Positions 5,729 to 8,012 of a DNA stretch of 8,012 nucleotides are shown piece after piece. Numbering within the stretch: position 1 is the first letter of the stretch; each line of letters begins with the position of its first letter. The notes beneath the pieces are model-generated. The model was given only the letters and a program-made list of their open reading frames with translations, did no database searches and was not told the origin of the DNA. The translations under genes and the position numbers were made by a program. Source of the stretch: Bacillota bacterium (lineage in GTDB: Bacteria > Bacillota_C > Negativicutes > JAEYSJ01); NCBI GenBank assembly GCA_023434855.1, contig JAEYSJ010000013.1, forward strand, positions 1-8,012, in the 5' to 3' direction.

Positions 5729-5857
5729 GGGCAGTTATTTACTTAACCGATAACATTACACTGACGGTGTTACGGAATGCTGATAAAAACAAGTATGTTA
5801 TGTACAGCTAAATTTACACCTTTTTCATTGGCAAGTTGTACGGATAAAGATTGAGAG
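5729..5857 (+). repeat. Conserved 129-bp leader, copy 1
   Basis: This stretch recurs at 7505-7633 with exactly the same length and about a dozen substitutions, no indels. It begins with the last codons of the repeated membrane-protein gene (GSYLLNR-stop, 5730-5753). Noncoding sequence follows: TTACACTGACGGTGTTACG, then a fully conserved block from CATTGGCAAGTTGTACGG through GAGAG. It sits upstream of the LamG-FN3 gene here and the carbohydrate-binding-like gene in copy 2, so it is a shared 5' regulatory or recombination segment. Confidence 0.9.
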
Positions 5858-5864
5858 ATATTAT
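5836..5864 (+). promoter_or_regulatory. Candidate promoter at the end of leader copy 1
   Basis: TTGTAC (5836-5841) and TATTAT (5859-5864) are separated by 17 bp. The -35 box is in the conserved block but the -10 box lies just beyond it; in copy 2 the equivalent is TAAATT. An alternative conserved in both copies is TTACGG/TTACGA (5770-5775) with TATGTT/TATGAT (5794-5799), spacer 18. Confidence 0.4.
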
Positions 5865-5905
5865 AGGTCCAGTATTTTTAAAACTAAATTAGTGGAGGGA
5901 TATTG

Positions 5906-7039
5906 ATGGGGAAATACCAAGTAGATGAGTACACAGTGTCGTTGCTGCATTTTGAAGACGAAGTAAAAGATGAGAAGGGAAAAGAATGGAAGGTCAACGG
6001 TGCGGCAGCTATAAGTACTGCGAAAAGCAAATTTGGAACATCAGCTCTTTATCTTAATTCAAAAGGTTCTTCAATTTCGATGCCGAGTCCGTTGGCTGAT
6101 CTTTTTCAATCTCCGTATACTATTGAACTCTGGTTTTATCCAACAAGTTTTGATGGCGGTGAGGGAGATCAATATGGAGTATTGGTAGGGTTTACTGGTT
6201 TAATAGATACATACACAGGTGGCGCTATTAACCTATGTAAAATTGCAAATGGCAATCGGAAACCAGGGATGGTGTCAACTATTCAATCGCTGGCCTCAAG
6301 TGACTTAGTTGCATTAAATTCATGGAATCACGTTGCCTTAACATTTGATGGAACTGTATCAAGATTATTTTTAAATGGAAAATTACAAAGTAGTAATGGT
6401 AATTTAATTTCCGTAACAGATCTTGGGACGATTGTTATAGGTACGACTGCGGGCGGATATACTTATCAGTATCATGGTTACATTGACGAATTACGTATTT
6501 CAAATATCGCTCGATGGATCTCTGATTTTACACCGGGTGTTAATGCACCAACCCTTATTGCAAACGCAGGTGATTCCAAAGTAACCTTATCTTGGACTAT
6601 AATTGATGGCGCTACCGGTTACAATTTAAAAAGAGCCACCATTGCAGGTGGTCCTTACACGACAATCGCAAGTGATGTCACTGGCACTAGTTATATAGAT
6701 ACTGACGTAATCAACGGTACTATCTACTACTATGTAGTTACTGCAGTTACGGCTGATGGTGAAAGCGCCAATTCTAATGAAGCTTCTGCGATGCCAACAG
6801 CTCCGCAAGTTGAAGAAGGGGAAGCCGTACTTCGAATTACTATGACTGATTCTAGCGAGCGGGAGTATAAAGTCTCAAAGGTGATTGCAAATGACTTTGT
6901 CTCTTGGTGCAATCGAACTATTGGAACAGGTAACTCATGCTATATTTTTGATAAAGGGCTTCAAGATAGCAAAGAGTATCTGTTTTACGAAAAAATCATC
7001 AGCTTTGAAGTGATTCCGTTAGCATTAGTGTTATTATGA
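5906..7039 (+). CDS. LamG-like plus fibronectin type III surface or phage-tail protein
   Basis: The product has 377 residues. ATG 5906 is chosen over TTG 5903 because GGAGGG (5894-5899) is spaced six bases from it. Residues 9-207 are a concanavalin-like LamG fold: LLHFEDE, YTIELWFYPTSF, WNHVALTFDGTVSRLFLNGK and the closing GYIDELRISNIARW. Residues 213-298 are one FN3 domain (APTLIANAGDSKVTLSW...ATGYNLKR...TIYYYVVTAVTADGES). Residues 307-372 form a C-terminal domain (VLRITMTDSSEREYKVS...FVSWCNRTIGTGNSCYIFDK...KEYLFYEKIISFEV) of the kind I associate with phage-tail-like proteins of this bacterial group. There is no signal peptide, TM helix or sortase motif. This fits an exported-by-lysis or virion-borne carbohydrate-binding protein better than a Sec-secreted adhesin. 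Ligand unknown. Confidence 0.88.
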   Translation: MGKYQVDEYTVSLLHFEDEVKDEKGKEWKVNGAAAISTAKSKFGTSALYLNSKGSSISMPSPLADLFQSPYTIELWFYPTSFDGGEGDQYGVLVGFTGLIDTYTGGAINLCKIANGNRKPGMVSTIQSLASSDLVALNSWNHVALTFDGTVSRLFLNGKLQSSNGNLISVTDLGTIVIGTTAGGYTYQYHGYIDELRISNIARWISDFTPGVNAPTLIANAGDSKVTLSWTIIDGATGYNLKRATIAGGPYTTIASDVTGTSYIDTDVINGTIYYYVVTAVTADGESANSNEASAMPTAPQVEEGEAVLRITMTDSSEREYKVSKVIANDFVSWCNRTIGTGNSCYIFDKGLQDSKEYLFYEKIISFEVIPLALVLL

Positions 7040-7071
7040 CTACAGCCACAACAGGAGTAATAATGTATCAT

Positions 7072-7102
7072 CGCCCCGGACTTCGGTCTGGGGCGTTTTT
7101 TA
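7072..7102 (+). terminator. Rho-independent terminator with TTCG loop after the LamG-FN3 gene
   Basis: A 10-bp stem pairs CGCCCCGGAC (7072-7081) with GTCTGGGGCG (7086-7095) around TTCG, followed by six T. Strong and homologous to the hairpin at 4953. Confidence 0.92.
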
Positions 7103-7326
7103 TTTATGGGCAAAAGAAATACCGCCTATTTGGCGGCTTGAAGCTTATTTATCTGTAGTTGTGCTGCTTTGGCCTTTTCTTGAATTGTGCCCAGATAGTC
7201 CAGTGCTGCTGCATAATCTCCATCTTTCACAGCTTTACGGATTAGCTTAATTCTTGGGCCAATAAAATCTATTTCCCAAGCGCGGTCAAATTCTTTCATA
7301 TTAGGCATGCTATCAGTCCTTTCTAT
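7096..7326. repeat. Terminator/60-residue-gene module, copy 2
   Basis: Second copy of the segment at 5496-5726, including the minus-strand gene and its ribosome binding site up to TTCTAT. Confidence 0.9.
7126..7308 (-). CDS. Conserved 60-residue helical protein, copy 2
   Basis: Start ATG 7308 (MPNMKEFDRAWEIDFIG) with GAAAGGA upstream, exactly as in copy 1. The frame is open further to 7353, but that extension is absent from copy 1 and has no ribosome binding site. Relative to copy 1 the visible changes include S to W at residue 11, K to E in the TIQ(K/E)KAKAAQL segment and L to Q near the end. CCGCC/GGCGG (7122-7126 with 7132-7136) around the stop codon repeats the hairpin of copy 1. Function unknown; the gene appears tied to the cassette and not to any one payload. 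Confidence 0.75.
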   Translation of the reverse strand: MPNMKEFDRAWEIDFIGPRIKLIRKAVKDGDYAAALDYLGTIQEKAKAAQLQINKLQAAK

Positions 7327-7397
7327 ATGATAATTACGGCGGGGATGTAGCAAATCCTGCTCCCAAGAGTATAGGACCTTAGCCCTGAAAATTATAA
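7327..7397. other. Unassigned spacer between 60-residue gene and membrane-protein remnant
   Basis: The 71 bases have no counterpart in the first cassette and no recognisable coding content. Confidence 0.4.
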
Positions 7398-7529
7398 GCG
7401 AGGCTGATTGCTAATCCGGAGCCTGCCGTTCACGAGAAGGAAATGGACAAAGAAAAATCCGCTAGTAAGCGTGAGCGGATAGTCTGGATTATAGGTGCTG
7501 TTGTGGGCAGTTATTTATTTAACCGATAA
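7398..7529 (+). pseudogene. C-terminal 43 codons of the repeated two-TM membrane protein
   Basis: The frame 7398-7529 reads ARLIANPEPAVHEKEMDKEK, then SASKRERIVWIIGAVVGSY, LFNR and TAA. It aligns with ARLIANQELEQQ..HKKELDKEKSTRKHERIGWI of the gene at 4407, with about four residues deleted after LIANPE. It supplies the C-terminal TM helix that the 4407 gene has lost. Its upstream part is absent and a stop precedes ARLIAN, so this is a fragment left at a recombination junction between the 60-residue module and the leader. Confidence 0.75.
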
Positions 7530-7633
7530 TTTTACACTGACGGTGTTACGAAATGCAGATAAAAATAAGTATGATATGTACAGCTGAATTCACACAAATT
7601 TCATTGGCAAGTTGTACGGATAAAGATTGAGAG
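7505..7633 (+). repeat. Conserved 129-bp leader, copy 2
   Basis: Second copy of 5729-5857, here continuous at its left end with the membrane-protein remnant (…GSYLFNR-stop). This shows that the leader originates from sequence that includes the 3' end of that gene. Confidence 0.9.
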
Positions 7634-7663
7634 TAAATTTATTATATTTAGGAGGAATGTAAA

Positions 7664-8012
7664 ATGGCAACAATCGGCCAAGCATTATAACATACGACTC
7701 TTCTTCCGAATGGAGTAAGTATACCAATGAGAATGGAGACTATTTAAATACGGCAACTGGTTCTAATTCTATCAGTTCTACAATAACGTTTAATTTTGTT
7801 GGTACAAAGTTGAGATTAATAGGGCAAGCTGCTTATAATAGGTCTACGTCTACAAGATTATTTATTGATGGCGTTTTAGTTAAAACATTTAGTACCAGGT
7901 CGTCCGAGCTAGTACGTTGCTCGCTGGATTGCGAAGTTACAGGCCTAAATTATCAGGAACATTATGTAACTATAATTAATGATGCAATTCCAACAGGTGG
8001 ATGGTATTGGTT
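7664..8012 (+). pseudogene. Carbohydrate-binding-like surface/tail protein with disrupted 5' end, runs off window
   Basis: AGGAGG (7650-7655) and ATG 7664 start a frame MATIGQAL that stops at TAA 7688-7690 after eight codons. From 7690 another frame (offset -1/+2) is open to the window end: TYDSSSEWSKYTNENGDYLN, later ITFNFVGTKLRLIGQAAYNRS, STRLFIDGVLVKTF and EVTGLNYQEHYVTI. The pattern of a beta-sandwich with FxFxGTKLRLIG, an RLFIDG strand and an EHYVTI closing strand resembles the jelly-roll carbohydrate-binding-like domains of phage tail proteins. In such proteins the first strand usually follows MATIGQxL plus a W-rich segment. The most likely cause is a small 5' deletion with frameshift. 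No start codon exists in the second frame between the TAA at 7660-7662 and the domain. Confidence 0.65.

Noticed and set aside
5755..5800. Possible riboswitch in the 129-bp leader
   Set aside because: The leader lacks the conserved cores of the riboswitch classes I can recall (for example c-di-GMP or TPP). The short ACAC/GTGT pairing is too weak to support a structure by eye.
7053..7160. AGGAG followed by ATG at 7063, reading MYHRPGLRSG through the terminator
   Set aside because: It translates the terminator hairpin and the antisense of the 60-residue gene. The similar RPGLRSG at 4950 arises because the hairpins are homologous; at most the ribosome binding site is left from a lost gene.
7676..7695. 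Programmed -1 frameshift in the last gene
   Set aside because: No X-XXY-YYZ slippery heptamer or downstream structure is evident, and translation would have to shift within eight codons of the start.

Overview
The window looks like a mosaic accessory or decayed-prophage region of a low-to-mid GC Firmicute. Strong AGGAGG-type ribosome binding sites, TTG starts, a YkwD-like CAP protein, a LamG/FN3 surface protein and an Amidase_3 remnant fit the spore-forming Negativicutes (Sporomusa/Pelosinus type). That placement is inference from style and families, not a database match.

Left part (1-1600): the 3' two thirds of a class I SAM-dependent methyltransferase, then a minus-strand double-HTH XRE regulator that abuts the C-terminal remnant of a ComM/YifB-type Mg-chelatase-like ATPase. 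Middle (1600-3850): two monocistronic secreted proteins, each with its own terminator: a signal peptide plus three DUF5648-type repeats, and a CAP-domain (SCP/YkwD-like) protein. Around 3850-4950 is a graveyard. It holds a truncated small conserved gene, a deleted and frameshifted second copy of the XRE gene, the C-terminal end of an N-acetylmuramoyl-L-alanine amidase, and a two-TM membrane protein gene broken by an amber codon.

Right part (4950-8012): a repeated cassette layout. Each unit has a payload gene on the + strand (a 4-TM protein, a LamG-FN3 protein, then a disrupted carbohydrate-binding-like protein). The first two payloads are each followed by a TTCG-loop terminator and a convergent 60-residue gene on the - strand. 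A conserved 129-bp leader of identical length in both copies then precedes the next payload. The leader starts inside the 3' end of a membrane-protein gene, and remnants of that gene's C-terminus recur at 1723-1776, 4407-4945, 5730-5753 and 7398-7529. The most interesting reading is a family of exchangeable surface/phage-tail-like payload cassettes, shuffled or duplicated by recombination between the shared leader and the shared terminator/60-residue module. No transposase, integrase, CRISPR array, tRNA or rRNA was recognised.
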